From SIG575 sp964474295 (GTDB taxonomy: Bacteria; Bacillota; Clostridia; Oscillospirales; Acutalibacteraceae), in the NCBI GenBank assembly GCA_964474295.1, contig CAYYRN010000046.1, forward strand, positions 1-12,921: a DNA stretch of 12,921 nt, in the 5' to 3' direction. Both the position numbers and the translations under genes were made by a program. Below are positions 5,613 to 10,947 of the stretch, one piece after another. Below the pieces are notes generated by a model, which made no database searches, had not been told where the DNA came from, and saw nothing but the letters and a program-made list of their open reading frames with translations. The first letter of the stretch is position 1; each line of letters starts with the position of its first letter.

Positions 5613-6036
5613 CTATTTTACACCCCGATTCGATAAGTTTTTTTCGCATATGTTTACACCGTGCAAGTATGCTCAACGCTCTTGAACGGTCGCTTTTGTA
5701 TTGTCGCAATATTTCCGATGTGTCGTTTGATACGTAATAGCCGTGTCCGTTTTGACGATTGATTATAATTGCACCGTTGCGTCTTGCTTGCTCTATAAGT
5801 TCCCGCAAATAACGGTCGTGTACATTGAGCAATCGGCAAAGCTCTTTGCGTCCTATTGCGTTTTTTTCGCCGTATGGAATAACTGTAAGAAGCTTTTCGA
5901 TATCGTTTTTTAACTTGACAGGATTGTTATTTAGGTGTATAATACTATCGGGTTTAGATTTTTCTAAATTTTTTTGAAGGGTCGATCTGTTGCCGCAGGC
6001 CGGCTCTTTTCCTTTTTTACACTCGTTTGAAAGCAT
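5605..6036 (-). CDS. Winged-helix phage DNA-binding protein (143 aa)
   Basis: The first ~55 residues are polar and likely disordered. Residues ~55-110 form a winged helix: IPYGEKNAIGRKELCRLLNVHDRYLRELIEQARRNGAIIINRQNGHGYYVS, with a recognition helix around RYLRELIEQARR and a wing around QNGHGYY. A basic helical end follows (YKSDRSRALSILARCKHMRKKL). This pattern occurs in phage early genes beside replication functions, probably as a regulator or replication accessory factor. GAGAGGA precedes the ATG; the start overlaps the upstream zinc-ribbon gene by 20 bp. Confidence 0.7.
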   Translation of the reverse strand: MLSNECKKGKEPACGNRSTLQKNLEKSKPDSIIHLNNNPVKLKNDIEKLLTVIPYGEKNAIGRKELCRLLNVHDRYLRELIEQARRNGAIIINRQNGHGYYVSNDTSEILRQYKSDRSRALSILARCKHMRKKLIESGCKIDG

Positions 6037-6493
6037 TTTCGTTTTCCTCTCTTATTAAATTTTCGATTTTTTCCGCAAACCAATATTTGTCTTCGTTAAT
6101 GAATTTTGAACAGTCGATTTCATCCATGTTCATATGCATATAATCGCGCAGAATCGCATTGATTTCGTCAGGATCGAATATCGAGGCAAGAAACAGATTT
6201 ATTTCAACATCTTCTGTTTCGCCTTCGGCTATCTTTTCGCACGTTTCGACGTCGTATCTGAAGCTGTCAATGCATTTGTCGCATATGTCGTATAGCATTT
6301 CATCTGCGGTGAAATATTGCCCGCATTTCGGACATTCATATGCATCTTCGAGATTTGAGCTGCCGCATACCGGGCAAACTCCCAAGTCCTGATATGCGGG
6401 AATATCTCCGCACATCCCCACCCAGTCACGCTCTGTTTTAATTTGGTCGCTGTCAAATAAAGATTTGCATTCGTTGCATTTGCATTTTTCCAT
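6017..6493 (-). CDS. Multi-zinc-ribbon phage protein (158 aa)
   Basis: The N-terminal half is built of Cys pairs: CKCNEC near residue 4, GVCPVCGSS near 38, YECPKCGQYF near 53, and DICDKC near 69, enough for two zinc ribbons. The second half is acidic and helical (VEINLFLASIFDPDEINAILRDYM; WFAEKIENLIREENENAF). No catalytic motif is visible, so a nucleic-acid or protein-binding adaptor is most likely. AAAGGAG precedes the ATG. It is the first gene of the tight overlap chain; upstream lies the truncated Cro/C1 relic, so the chain may have been joined here by recombination. Confidence 0.68.
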   Translation of the reverse strand: MEKCKCNECKSLFDSDQIKTERDWVGMCGDIPAYQDLGVCPVCGSSNLEDAYECPKCGQYFTADEMLYDICDKCIDSFRYDVETCEKIAEGETEDVEINLFLASIFDPDEINAILRDYMHMNMDEIDCSKFINEDKYWFAEKIENLIREENENAFKRV

Positions 6494-6517
6494 TTTTGTT
6501 TTACTCCTTTCTTTTGC

Positions 6518-6586
6518 GAGAGAATTTGTGTTGCTTTAGATTGTCAACCCGGCGACATTATGGAGTACGTCAAAGAAGAGATGTAA
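6518..6586 (+). pseudogene. 3' relic of a Cro/C1-type (YozG-like) regulator gene
   Basis: The plus strand reads ERICVALDCQPGDIMEYVKEEM-stop. This is the typical end of small Cro/C1 regulators (…xICxALDCQPGDIMEYxxE) and is out of place on this strand. The N-terminal helix-turn-helix and any start are missing; the sequence upstream is the ribosome site of the minus-strand zinc-ribbon gene. A weak hairpin with a T-run (6602-6631) follows and may be its old terminator. Confidence 0.75.
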
Positions 6587-6641
6587 TTACGCCTTACTTG
6601 AAAGCCTTGTTCGACGGCGGGGCTTTTTTGTTTTCGGTTGC

Positions 6642-6863
6642 TTATCTGAAATAGTATTTGCGTATTGCGTATGCAACGTTGCGGCATAACTCTGTGCCCA
6701 CAAGTGTAACCGTAAACCATACGGCGACGGTGGGTGAGCAAGTTTCGGGAGAAAAAAGGTAGACTGCAAACGAAACCGCAAATATAAGCGATATTAACGA
6801 AGCAATTCTTAATGCGGTTATCGCTATTTCTATTTGATTTAGCTTTTTAGGTGAATAACGCAT
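6642..6863 (-). CDS. Small membrane protein with two spans (73 aa)
   Basis: The start was placed at the ATG at 6863, which has GGAGG 7 bp upstream; the frame is open 12 codons further but without a site. The protein has a basic N-terminus (MRYSPKKLNQ), span 1 about residues 12-38 (IAITALRIASLISLIFAVSFAVYLF), a short outside loop SPETCSPT, span 2 about 46-62 (VAVWFTVTLVGTELC), and a basic end RKYYFR. Both termini are probably in the cytoplasm. I do not recognise the family. It follows the short Cro/C1 regulator with 11 bp between them and is likely co-transcribed with it. Confidence 0.65.
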   Translation of the reverse strand: MRYSPKKLNQIEIAITALRIASLISLIFAVSFAVYLFSPETCSPTVAVWFTVTLVGTELCRNVAYAIRKYYFR

Positions 6864-6874
6864 ACGGTGCCTCC

Positions 6875-7063
6875 TTAACATAAATCCTGAATTGTACATC
6901 CGAGTATTTCCGAAAGCTTTTTTGCAAGCGGTACCGTAAGAATTTTTGTTCCGCGTTCGATTTGAGCCAGCATTGATTGAGATATTTCAAGTTCGCAGGC
7001 AAGTTCGCGTTGAGATATTCCGGAATCGGTTCTCAATTGGCGTATTATTTCACCGGTGTTCAT
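6875..7063 (-). CDS. Short Cro/C1-type transcriptional regulator (62 aa)
   Basis: The start is set at the ATG at 7063, since the upstream TTG at 7171 lacks a site and would read through the 27-aa peptide in another frame. The protein is a single Cro/C1 helix-turn-helix: MNTGEIIRQLRTDSGISQRE, LACELEISQSMLAQIERG, TKILTVPLAKKLSEILGC. Helices 2-3 (SQRELACELEISQSMLAQIERG) contact DNA. The ATG overlaps the stop of the 27-aa peptide (ATGA), so translation is coupled. It is a Cro-like candidate for shutting off early transcription. No effector domain is present. Confidence 0.85.
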   Translation of the reverse strand: MNTGEIIRQLRTDSGISQRELACELEISQSMLAQIERGTKILTVPLAKKLSEILGCTIQDLC

Positions 7064-7143
7064 TCGTGCCACCCCTTTAATATCAGGATAATTAAAACGA
7101 GATTTGCTACGGCGGAGCATAAATTGATGACGGAAAACAGCAT
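7060..7143 (-). CDS. Tiny hydrophobic peptide (27 aa) coupled to the Cro/C1 regulator
   Basis: ATG at 7143 has AAAGGTG 8 bp upstream. The 27 residues are nearly one membrane span: MLFSVINLCSAVANLVLIIL, then ILKGWHE. The stop overlaps the ATG of the regulator in the ATGA form, a classic coupling. The 28-aa peptide at 1184-1270 has the same size, the same SVINL string and the same place immediately before a DNA-binding protein. Conserved position and good signals support a real product; function is unknown. A tie between a membrane signal and the regulator would fit, as would a leader that only couples translation. Confidence 0.6.
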   Translation of the reverse strand: MLFSVINLCSAVANLVLIILILKGWHE

Positions 7144-7164
7144 AGTATTCACACCTTTCATATA

Positions 7165-7193
7165 TTGACAATAAGCAAAAAAAGTGTTATTCT
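7165..7193 (+). promoter_or_regulatory. Convergent antisense promoter facing the 39-aa peptide gene
   Basis: TTGACA (7165-7170), 17-bp spacer, TATTCT (7188-7193). The RNA would start near 7200 and run antisense through the 39-aa peptide gene (7342 to 7223), toward repressor A. The same box pair with the same spacing occurs at 8081-8109 and 11473-11501. Confidence 0.78.
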
Positions 7194-7197
7194 CAGA

Positions 7198-7218
7198 GCA
7201 GAGGGGATGTCCCTCTGC
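7198..7218. other. Hairpin where peptide mRNA and antisense RNA overlap
   Basis: GCAGAGGG-GATGT-CCCTCTGC, a perfect 8-bp stem just past the peptide stop and at the 5' end of the antisense RNA. Such a loop can start RNA-RNA pairing. Cassette C has an equivalent (11505-11525). Confidence 0.65.
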
Positions 7219-7222
7219 TAAC

Positions 7223-7342
7223 TCATTTCAGCCAGCGGTTGAATAACTCAGCAACGGCTTTTATGAGATTAAGAATAGCGGTGATAAGAACGAGTGCCTT
7301 AGTCAGAGTATCGTTCTTATCGCTGTGCTTCTTTTTACTCAT
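7223..7342 (-). CDS. Tiny Lys-rich membrane peptide, putative type I toxin (39 aa)
   Basis: ATG at 7342 with AGGA 9 bp upstream. The peptide starts MSKKKHSDKNDTLTK, followed by a hydrophobic helix (ALVLITAILNLIKAVAELF) and a basic aromatic end NRWLK. It is built like the 34-aa peptide at 1026-1130 (Lys-rich head, SDK, TAxxNLI). It is read from the outward promoter of switch A (7396-7424), whose spacer holds the operator next to repressor A, and a convergent promoter makes antisense RNA over its 3' end. This double control (repressor plus antisense RNA) with a single-span cationic peptide fits a type I toxin. The start of its mRNA can pair with bases just before the ribosome site. Toxicity is inferred only. 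Confidence 0.72.
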   Translation of the reverse strand: MSKKKHSDKNDTLTKALVLITAILNLIKAVAELFNRWLK

Positions 7343-7354
7343 TGCTAAAATTCC

Positions 7355-7401
7355 TTTCCGTGATTAGTTTTTTGTTATATCTTAACCACGGTTATATTAT
7401 A
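7355..7401. repeat. 47-bp perfect direct repeat, copy at switch A
   Basis: Every base from TTTCCGTGATTAG through AACCACGGTTATATTATA is the same as at 11544-11590. It contains the plus promoter, the -10 of the minus promoter, and the mRNA leader of the 39-aa peptide, including an inverted repeat (7358-7366 with 7383-7391). Identity ends exactly where the operator begins. Confidence 0.95.
7372..7400 (+). promoter_or_regulatory. Promoter of repressor A
   Basis: TTGTTA (7372-7377), 17-bp spacer, TATTAT (7395-7400). The -10 box overlaps the -10 of the opposite promoter, so the polymerase can use only one direction at a time. Confidence 0.65.
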
Positions 7402-7447
7402 CAACGATTTTTCGTTGATTTCAAGTGATTTCAACGAAATTACGTTG
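7396..7447 (-). promoter_or_regulatory. Outward promoter and double operator of switch A
   Basis: Minus strand TTGAAA (7419-7424), 17-bp spacer, TATAAT (7396-7401). The spacer contains the perfect palindrome CAACGA-TTTT-TCGTTG (7402-7417). A second site, CAACGAAATTACGTTG, lies at 7432-7447, centres 30 bp apart, between the promoter and repressor A. Repressor A is the obvious ligand; binding at the first site would block the peptide promoter. Confidence 0.8.
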
Positions 7448-7483
7448 TTTTGTTTACGTATACAAAAAAGGAGACGTTAATTT

Positions 7484-7711
7484 ATGTATAATGCACAAGA
7501 AACAAAACAACGAATAAAGCTTTTGTGCAAAGCGCAGAAAGTAAGCATGGAAAAACTTATTGTTGAATGCGGTTTAGGAGTGAACGCCATTCGTCAAATA
7601 AACGATAAAAAAGGTATGGCGTCATATAGCCTTGCACGTATAGCGGATTATTTAGACTGTTCGGTTGATTATTTACTCGGACGTACCGACAATCCTAACG
7701 TGAATAAGTGA
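7484..7711 (+). CDS. Small Cro/C1-type repressor A (75 aa)
   Basis: The protein has MYNAQETKQRIKLLCKAQKV, then helix-turn-helix MEKLIVECGLGVNAIRQINDKKG, then SYSLARIADYLDCSVDYLLGRTDNP, the usual end of short Cro/C1 repressors. GGAGA lies 9 bp before the ATG. Repressors B and C share the ends (LARIADxLDCSVDYLLGR) but differ strongly in the recognition helix (GVNAIRQI, SINTVSQI, TKSFIYDL), in step with their different operators. It probably represses both its own and the opposite promoter. It has no cleavage or effector domain, so how it is relieved is unclear; the ImmA-like protease at 8726 may act on it. Confidence 0.88.
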   Translation: MYNAQETKQRIKLLCKAQKVSMEKLIVECGLGVNAIRQINDKKGMASYSLARIADYLDCSVDYLLGRTDNPNVNK

Positions 7712-7728
7712 AATACTGTTGTACGGCA

Positions 7729-7995
7729 CTATATACATACCGTTCGGCATGATTTGACATCGTCGGTGCTGTCCGGCTGAATGTTTCTGTATCTTTCCAA
7801 TTCGGTTATACGGCAAGCTTCTAAGTAATCTTGGATATGTATTCTTCCTTTAATTCCGAGCCTGTCGCCGACCTTTCGCTTCATATTACCGATTTTTACG
7901 GAAGCCTCGGAAAGAGACACACCGAGCAGTTCTGCCATTTCCGGTGTGCTTATTGCTTCTTTTGAAAAAATTTCTTCGCGTCTTTGGTAAGTCAT
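7729..7995 (-). CDS. Small helix-turn-helix phage regulator (88 aa)
   Basis: ATG 7995 is preferred over GTG 7998 because GAGGAGG then lies 7 bp upstream. Residues 1-55 read MTYQRREEIFSKEAIS, TPEMAELLGVSLSEASVKIGNMKRKVG, DRLGIKGRIHIQDYLEAC: a small helix-turn-helix with a basic wing and the GRIHIQDYL string seen in short prophage proteins of Clostridia beside repressors. The rest is charged, with CRTVCI at the end. It is the first gene read from the outward promoter of switch B (8171-8199), so it takes the place of the early Cro/excisionase-type gene opposite the lysogeny repressor. The stop lies 17 bp from the convergent end of repressor A, with no terminator between them. Confidence 0.75.
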   Translation of the reverse strand: MTYQRREEIFSKEAISTPEMAELLGVSLSEASVKIGNMKRKVGDRLGIKGRIHIQDYLEACRITELERYRNIQPDSTDDVKSCRTVCI

Positions 7996-8080
7996 CACAT
8001 TACCTCCTCAGTATGATTTTTTTGAAAGTTGACAATATTGCTTTCGTATATCGGTTATTTGACACTTTTTAACCTTGTGC

Positions 8081-8109
8081 TTGACAAAATGTATAAAAAG
8101 TGCTATTCT
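8081..8109 (+). promoter_or_regulatory. Orphan convergent promoter at switch B
   Basis: TTGACA (8081-8086), 17-bp spacer, TATTCT (8104-8109), the same boxes as at 7165. No peptide gene lies between it and switch B, so it no longer has an antisense target; it may now feed repressor B from upstream. Confidence 0.7.
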
Positions 8110-8146
8110 TTGGACATAGGAGAAGCTGTTAGCGATACATGTTGTG

Positions 8147-8221
8147 TTGCTTTAGCTTAACCACGGTTATATTATAACACGAAATTTCTTGATTTTCAAT
8201 ACAAAATCACGAAAATTCTTG
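8147..8221. promoter_or_regulatory. Bidirectional switch B: two overlapping promoters and two operators
   Basis: Plus: TTGCTT (8147-8152), 17 bp, TATTAT (8170-8175), toward repressor B. Minus: TTGAAA (8194-8199), 17 bp, TATAAT (8171-8176), toward the gene at 7995. Operators CACGAAATTTCTTG (8178-8191, core GAAATTTC) and CACGAAAATTCTTG (8208-8221) have centres 30 bp apart, as in switch A, but a different sequence. The 21 bp from CTTAACC to TATTATA are the same as in A and C. Confidence 0.8.
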
Positions 8222-8258
8222 AAAACGTGATGTTGCACAAAAAGGGAACTGAAAAAAT

Positions 8259-8687
8259 ATGTATAACGCACAAGAATTAAAGCAACGTATTAAAAATCAA
8301 GCTAAAATTAAAAACGTACTGATCAGCGATATGTTGGTAGAATGCGGTTTGAGTATCAATACGGTTAGTCAAATATCAGATAAAAAGGGGATTTCGTGTT
8401 TTTCCCTTGCCCGTATAGCAGACTGTTTGGATTGCTCCGTCGACTACCTTCTCGGTCGTTCTGATGTGGCAAATTCCGCCGCTTTTAACGAAGTGATAGC
8501 TTTGTTTGATAAATTGCCCGAAAGCGAAAAGAACAAAGTGATAGGTCGTATGGAACATATGCTGGAAAACGCCGAAACCGAAAGAACCGACGATAATATA
8601 TCTGCTTTGTACAGATACAGCGGTATTGCGGCAGAGGGCGGCACAATCAACAAAGCCGCCAAGAGAAAAAACAGTACGACACTTTAA
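8259..8687 (+). CDS. Cro/C1-type lysogeny repressor B (142 aa)
   Basis: Residues 1-67 form the helix-turn-helix domain (MYNAQELKQRIKNQAKIKNV, MLVECGLSINTVSQISDKKG, FSLARIADCLDCSVDYLLGR), closely related to repressor A. Residues 68-142 add a tail with an amphipathic helix (FNEVIALFDKLPESEKNKVI, GRMEHMLENAE) and a Gly/Ala-rich stretch ending KRKNSTTL. The tail and the ImmA-like protease gene immediately downstream make a repressor/protease pair as in ImmR-ImmA of ICEBs1, where the protease cleaves the repressor to start excision. GGGA lies about 12 bp before the ATG, a weak site, consistent with low expression. It should bind the two operators at 8178-8221. Confidence 0.87.
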   Translation: MYNAQELKQRIKNQAKIKNVLISDMLVECGLSINTVSQISDKKGISCFSLARIADCLDCSVDYLLGRSDVANSAAFNEVIALFDKLPESEKNKVIGRMEHMLENAETERTDDNISALYRYSGIAAEGGTINKAAKRKNSTTL

Positions 8688-8703
8688 CTAAGTCATAATA
8701 ACA

Positions 8704-8722
8704 GTCCTCATAAGCAGAGGAC
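8704..8722 (+). promoter_or_regulatory. Hairpin covering the ribosome site of the protease gene
   Basis: GTCCTC-ATAAGCA-GAGGAC: a perfect 6-bp stem whose 3' arm is the only ribosome site (GAGGA) of the ATG at 8726. When folded it should limit protease synthesis. It lies in the 38-bp gap after the repressor gene. Confidence 0.6.
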
Positions 8723-8725
8723 ATT

Positions 8726-9385
8726 ATGAACAATATTGAAAGACAGATCAAGAAGCTTTATAAAGCAGTCAAAGGTAAGGTCAACGTTTCCGAGCTGATT
8801 AAGTTCTTAGAGCGTCACGGATATTCCGTCGTCTTTTTCCACACAGAAGAGGGAGACGAGCTTTTGAGGATGTACGGTATCCCGCCCGATAAAGCAAAGG
8901 CTTTTACGGTTTGCGGGACTGTTAAGATAGTATTTATTGATGACACAATGCATACAAACGATAAGCTGTACTCTCTTTTGCATGAATGCGGTCATATATT
9001 GCTTGGTCATTTGGATATAGATAAAGCTCATACACTTGATAATCGAAGAAACGAAAATGACGCAGAAGTATTCGCGTATAAGTTTTTGCATTACAGTAAT
9101 CGCCGAATATTGAGAGCAGTTAATTTGATATTGGCGATAGCTGCGCTTGTTTTGTGTATGCTTGCCTTTTTGCATGTTCTGTTTATAGGAAGAGCATCTT
9201 TGGTTGATTTGGACTTGTACGGTAGCGTGCGGTTTGCCGAAGAAACGGAAACCGTGTTTGTGTATGTTACGGTAACAGGAACGAAATACCATAAAGAAGG
9301 TTGTATTTATTCCGGTGATGCAATAAAAATATCCAAACAGGAAGCTGAAAAGATATACGAGCCGTGTATGATTTGCAATCCTTGA
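8726..9385 (+). CDS. Membrane-anchored ImmA/IrrE-type metallopeptidase (219 aa)
   Basis: Residues 1-120 are the protease: HTEEGDELL (39-47), zinc motif HECGH (86-90) followed by LGH (93-95), and NENDAEVFA (109-117) for the third ligand. Residues ~131-154 are a membrane span (AVNLILAIAALVLCMLAFLH) preceded by basic NRRILR, which places the protease in the cytoplasm and the rest outside. The C-terminal part has FVYVTVTGTKYHKEGCIY…KQEAEKIYEPCMICNP, a small His/Cys domain (H189, C193, C214, C217) found as an extra module in assorted Firmicutes proteins. It follows repressor B, its likely substrate, and precedes the integrase. ImmA of ICEBs1 is soluble, so the anchor and outer domain are unusual and could sense an external signal. 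Confidence 0.87.
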   Translation: MNNIERQIKKLYKAVKGKVNVSELIKFLERHGYSVVFFHTEEGDELLRMYGIPPDKAKAFTVCGTVKIVFIDDTMHTNDKLYSLLHECGHILLGHLDIDKAHTLDNRRNENDAEVFAYKFLHYSNRRILRAVNLILAIAALVLCMLAFLHVLFIGRASLVDLDLYGSVRFAEETETVFVYVTVTGTKYHKEGCIYSGDAIKISKQEAEKIYEPCMICNP

Positions 9386-9437
9386 AGCGATTTACTGTAA
9401 TTATTACATAATAAATTGAATTATGGGGGCTGTTATT

Positions 9438-9500
9438 ATGTATGAATCTCAAAAGAAAGACGGGGTAGAATATGTCGGAATATTATATTTTATCCACTAA
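9438..9500 (+). CDS. Possible 20-aa leader peptide overlapping the integrase start
   Basis: ATG 9438 has GGGGG 8 bp upstream, a better site than that of the integrase. The frame reads MYESQKKDGVEYVGILYFIH-stop and runs across the integrase start codon (9472), ending 29 bp inside it. It could adjust integrase translation by coupling. Chance is a real alternative for so short a frame. Confidence 0.3.
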   Translation: MYESQKKDGVEYVGILYFIH

Positions 9501-10602
9501 ATATAGTATTCAGGAGCGACAGACCAAAAAACACGGTCGTGTGTACGACGTTGTGTTTCGCATAGTGACTCTTAACGGCGAGGAAAAGCAAAAAAAGCTT
9601 TCCGGTTTTACGACGAAAGCACTTGCCAAAGAGGGGTATGCGGAGTTTATTACCAAGCATTGCGAGCTGGTAAAAAACAATCCGTTAAAAAAGAAAAATC
9701 CGGAAAAATCCGTGCCGACTGTCGGAGAGCTTATACGTCAATATCTTGCGACACTCGGAAATCAAAATAAGGATAGTTCCATTTATGATAAAAGAAACGT
9801 GTACAGGCTTTTCGTATTGCCTAAATATGAGAACGAGAAGATATCCGTTCTGACAAAGGAAGAACTGTACCGTTGGCAAGATGAACTGTGGACGTCGAAA
9901 AACAAGCGCACCGGCGAATTTTTTTCGTATAATTATCTGATAAAAGCGCGAAGGCATTTTTCTTCGTTTCTTACGTGGTGCGAGAGCCGATACGGATACA
10001 AAAACCATATGTCGGACATAGACGTTCCCAAGAAACGTGCACCGCAAAAGAAAATGGAGATATGGGACAGGGAAGAGTTTGAGCGTTTTATATCGGTGGT
10101 TGATGACCCGACGTATCACTGCTTGTTCACTTTGATGTTCTTTACCGGCAGAAGAAAGGGAGAGCTGTTTGCTTTAACGCCTGCCGACGTTTCGGAAGAG
10201 CGCATAACGATAGATAAATCGCTTACACGCAAAACTTTGGATGGCAGCTCTTACAAAATAACGTCTGCTAAAACCGATAAGGTGCAAACAATTCCGGTTT
10301 GCGAAACCGTGCAAGCCGAGTTGAAACAATACAAGGCCGAAGGACGTTTTTTCTTCGGCGGCGATTCGCCGCTTTCGGAAAATACGGTTGCACGGGCTTT
10401 TCAAAGATATTGCCGACTGTCGGGAGTTAAGATAATACGTATACATGATTTGAGACATTCATTCGTTTCGATGCTTATTCATCTGGGAGCCAATCTTACG
10501 GTCGTTGCCGACCTTATCGGCGATACCGTACAGCAGGTTACGAAAACCTACGGTCATATGTATGAAGCGGATAAAATGTCAATTATAAAGAAAATAGGAT
10601 AA
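9472..10602 (+). CDS. int: Tyrosine site-specific recombinase (phage integrase), 376 aa
   Basis: Domains: arm-type DNA-binding N-terminus (about 10-65, TKKHGRVYDVVFRI…TLNGEEKQKKLSGF), core-binding SAM-like domain (about 82-180), catalytic domain (about 195-376). Catalytic residues: R228 in TGRRKGE, K267 in TSAKTDK, H325 and R328 in HDLRHS, and Y360 in TYGHMY. At the position of the third His/Trp the motif reads LIGD (Asp 351), a variant seen in some Clostridia integrases. It catalyses insertion and excision of the element. The gene points at a tRNA-Ser 3' end 83 bp downstream, which is the likely attachment site. Length is normal. GGGG lies 7-8 bp before the ATG. Confidence 0.95.
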   Translation: MSEYYILSTKYSIQERQTKKHGRVYDVVFRIVTLNGEEKQKKLSGFTTKALAKEGYAEFITKHCELVKNNPLKKKNPEKSVPTVGELIRQYLATLGNQNKDSSIYDKRNVYRLFVLPKYENEKISVLTKEELYRWQDELWTSKNKRTGEFFSYNYLIKARRHFSSFLTWCESRYGYKNHMSDIDVPKKRAPQKKMEIWDREEFERFISVVDDPTYHCLFTLMFFTGRRKGELFALTPADVSEERITIDKSLTRKTLDGSSYKITSAKTDKVQTIPVCETVQAELKQYKAEGRFFFGGDSPLSENTVARAFQRYCRLSGVKIIRIHDLRHSFVSMLIHLGANLTVVADLIGDTVQQVTKTYGHMYEADKMSIIKKIG

Positions 10603-10684
10603 AGTTACCGAAAAGTTACTAAAAAACAAAATATACAATATGTGGCATAAAAGCCAAAGGAATAACCACAATATACTGTGCCTT

Positions 10685-10707
10685 TTCAAATCTCTCCTTC
10701 TCCGCCA
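10685..10707 (+). other. Attachment site: 3' end of a tRNA-Ser gene
   Basis: TTCAAATC-TCTCC-TTCTCC-GCCA is the T-loop, T-stem 3' strand, acceptor strand, discriminator and encoded CCA of a tRNA-Ser (for comparison, Bacillus tRNA-Ser ends …TTCAAATCCCTCC-TTCTCC-GCCA). The T-stem 5' strand and everything upstream are absent, so this is not a tRNA but the copy left by integration. It lies 83 bp past the integrase stop. The intact tRNA should be at the other end of the element, outside the window. Confidence 0.85.
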
Positions 10708-10710
10708 AAA

Positions 10711-10770
10711 AAGAAAAGAAGCAGTTTGTTGTTGTGTTTTAACAATAAACTGCTTCTTTTCTTATCTTTT
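10711..10770 (+). terminator. Strong terminator just behind the attachment site
   Basis: Arms 10711-10733 and 10741-10763 pair over 23 positions with a single G-T wobble, with a 7-base loop, then ATCTTTTT. Directly behind the tRNA end, it is probably the original tRNA-Ser terminator and therefore chromosomal. Confidence 0.85.
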
Positions 10771-10947
10771 TGAGGCGAATTGCACTAAAACGCCGTATGC
10801 CGTTTATGTGGCAATACCCGATTTATTACTTGCATTTGTTACTAAAATGTTTGAAGAGAGACTAAGTAATCGTTAATATGTGTTGATTAAGGCATAGTTG
10901 TGTTTTATTCCTGACATTTTCGTCTGTGTTGGGATGGAAACATCATT

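Noticed and set aside
6562..6592. A minus-strand TTGACG/TTGACA-like box series before the zinc-ribbon gene as a promoter.
   Set aside because: The boxes lie in the coding remnant of the Cro/C1 relic, and no good -10 is found at 16-18 bp.
6527..8155. The 13-bp string TGTGTTGCTTTAG occurs both in the Cro/C1 relic (6527-6539) and in switch B (8143-8155).
   Set aside because: About one 13-bp match is expected by chance in a window of this size, and the flanks do not align.
10685..10707. A complete tRNA gene at the attachment site.
   Set aside because: Only the T-loop to CCA part is present; no anticodon arm, D arm or 5' acceptor strand can be folded upstream.
10640..10876. A 78-codon plus-strand frame across the attachment site.
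   Set aside because: It runs through the tRNA fragment and the terminator hairpin, has no ribosome site and no recognisable protein.
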